From assembly GCA_946410005.1 (NCBI GenBank), contig CAMJYS010000011.1, positions 1 to 13,032 on the forward strand: 13,032 nucleotides of DNA, written 5' to 3'. The first letter of the stretch is position 1, and every line of letters begins with the position of its first letter. Under the pieces are notes generated by a model that was not told the DNA's origin, did no database searches, and saw only the letters and a program-made list of their open reading frames with translations. This document shows, piece after piece, positions 12,105-13,032 of this stretch. The stretch comes from an uncultured Clostridia bacterium (GTDB lineage: Bacteria; Bacillota; Clostridia; Oscillospirales; Acutalibacteraceae). A program made the position numbers and the translations under genes.

Positions 12105-13032
12105 ATGCCAAATCCTGCAATAAGCCTTATTATCCCAGTTTATAACGTGGAAGACTATTTAGAAAAAGCACTTTTATCGGTACAAAATCAAACTTTCAGA
12201 GATTTCGAAGCGATTATAGTTGACGACGGGTCGACTGACAAAAGTTTAGAAATAATAAAAAAATTTTGCGAAAAGAATAGCAATTTCATCTTCTTAACGC
12301 AAAAAAATAAAGGTCCCGCCGCCGCAAGAAATTATGGCATTTCTGTTTGTAAAGGTGATTACATTGCTTTTATGGATAGCGATGATTATATTGAGCCTGA
12401 ATTTTTGGAAATGCTCTATAAAACCGCAATTGAAAATGATGCTGACATTACTTGCTGCAACTTTAATTTGTACTATCCCGAAAAAGATATGAAAGTATAT
12501 ATGCCATTTACATCTATGCCGGGAGTTTATTCAAAAACAAAAGCATTGAGAAAATTAATACTTGACTTAGGAACGCATTATTTCGTTTGGAATAAACTTT
12601 CGAAACGCAAGCTTTTTTTCGAAAACAATCTTAAATTTGACGATATGTATTTTGAAGATATAGCGACGTCGCCAAAGCTGTTTTATTATGCGGATAAAAT
12701 AGTTTTGATCGGCAAAGCGCTTTATAACTACACAAGCCGCAGAACAAGTATTCTTCACTCTATGGACGTTGTAAAAATGAACGATTTTATAAAATCGCTT
12801 GGCGTAATTAGGAATTTTCTTGAAAATGAACAAGCATATGATGATTATAAAACTCATTTGTGGTTATACGCTCAGAGAGTTAAATTTTTAAGCTATTATC
12901 ACGTTTTGATGTTACATACAAAGGCAATGAATTTTAATGGTTTTTTAGAAAATATCGGTTCTGTAACGAAATCAATCGATTACTTTATGGACGAAAAATT
13001 CAAACCCGTTCCCGACACTTCGGTTTTAGATT
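12105..13032 (+). CDS. Family 2 glycosyltransferase, 3' end outside the window
   Basis: 309 complete codons are present without a stop. The GT-A fold motifs are in order: PVYNVEDYLEKALLSVQNQT near the start, VDDGSTD (39-45) for nucleotide binding, GPAAARNYGI (70-79), the metal-binding DSDD (91-94), then WNKL (162-165) and the probable catalytic FEDI (183-186). It should transfer a sugar from a nucleotide donor on the cytoplasmic side of the membrane; donor and acceptor cannot be told. GAGGAG (12088-12093), within the end of the flippase-like gene, is the ribosome binding site 11 bases before ATG. The tight coupling indicates co-translation. No membrane segment is evident in the visible part. 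Confidence 0.93.
   Translation, partial: MPNPAISLIIPVYNVEDYLEKALLSVQNQTFRDFEAIIVDDGSTDKSLEIIKKFCEKNSNFIFLTQKNKGPAAARNYGISVCKGDYIAFMDSDDYIEPEFLEMLYKTAIENDADITCCNFNLYYPEKDMKVYMPFTSMPGVYSKTKALRKLILDLGTHYFVWNKLSKRKLFFENNLKFDDMYFEDIATSPKLFYYADKIVLIGKALYNYTSRRTSILHSMDVVKMNDFIKSLGVIRNFLENEQAYDDYKTHLWLYAQRVKFLSYYHVLMLHTKAMNFNGFLENIGSVTKSIDYFMDEKFKPVPDTSVLD

Noticed and set aside
1..13032. CRISPR array, tRNA genes, transposases, toxin-antitoxin pair
   Set aside because: I looked for regularly spaced repeats, cloverleaf-type sequences, transposase motifs and paired small toxin genes and found none that could be supported.

Overview
The window looks like the chromosome of a low-GC, spore-forming Firmicute, most likely a member of the Clostridia. 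The support is a forespore sigma factor of the SigG type, a sporulation-style D-Ala-D-Ala carboxypeptidase, Gram-positive Shine-Dalgarno sequences (GGAGGTG) that often precede TTG or GTG starts, and the gene order rpmG-secE-nusG-rplK-rplA-rplJ-rplL. Species cannot be fixed from the sequence alone.

Left part (1-1182). The 5' end of a substrate-binding lipoprotein of an ABC importer runs off the left edge on the minus strand. Divergent from it, behind a consensus promoter, sit two small tandem genes. Both encode peptides with a double-glycine secretion leader followed by a histidine-rich, cysteine-free core. The second is only 55 codons. The unit ends in a long hairpin shared with the sigG gene that faces it. 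This pair is the best candidate in the window for something undescribed.

Sporulation block (1182-4049). sigG (minus) and a dacF-like carboxypeptidase gene (plus) are divergent. Each has a sequence resembling a forespore (sigma F/G) promoter with a 15-base spacer, and these promoters fit GTG and TTG starts downstream of strong Shine-Dalgarno sequences. The carboxypeptidase gene is followed at once by an RluB/RsuA-family pseudouridine synthase gene.

Middle (4050-4832). A 390-base non-coding stretch carries two good promoters about 200 bases apart and several small hairpins. The second promoter drives an orphan 113-residue membrane protein with a very acidic tail, closed by its own terminator.

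Translation/secretion operon (4884-8413). A strong promoter and a structured leader precede rpmG, secE, nusG, rplK and rplA. A second promoter lies directly behind rplA and reads through an L10-type attenuator leader into rplJ-rplL. An 11-bp perfect terminator follows rplL. rpoB does not follow, which is unusual.

Right part (8609-13032). murA and ftsQ (divIB) lie on the minus strand and serve peptidoglycan precursor synthesis and the divisome. Divergent from murA is a two-gene unit: a flippase-like membrane protein (MprF transmembrane-domain family) and a family 2 glycosyltransferase that runs off the right edge. Together they probably make and translocate a glycolipid or surface glycan.
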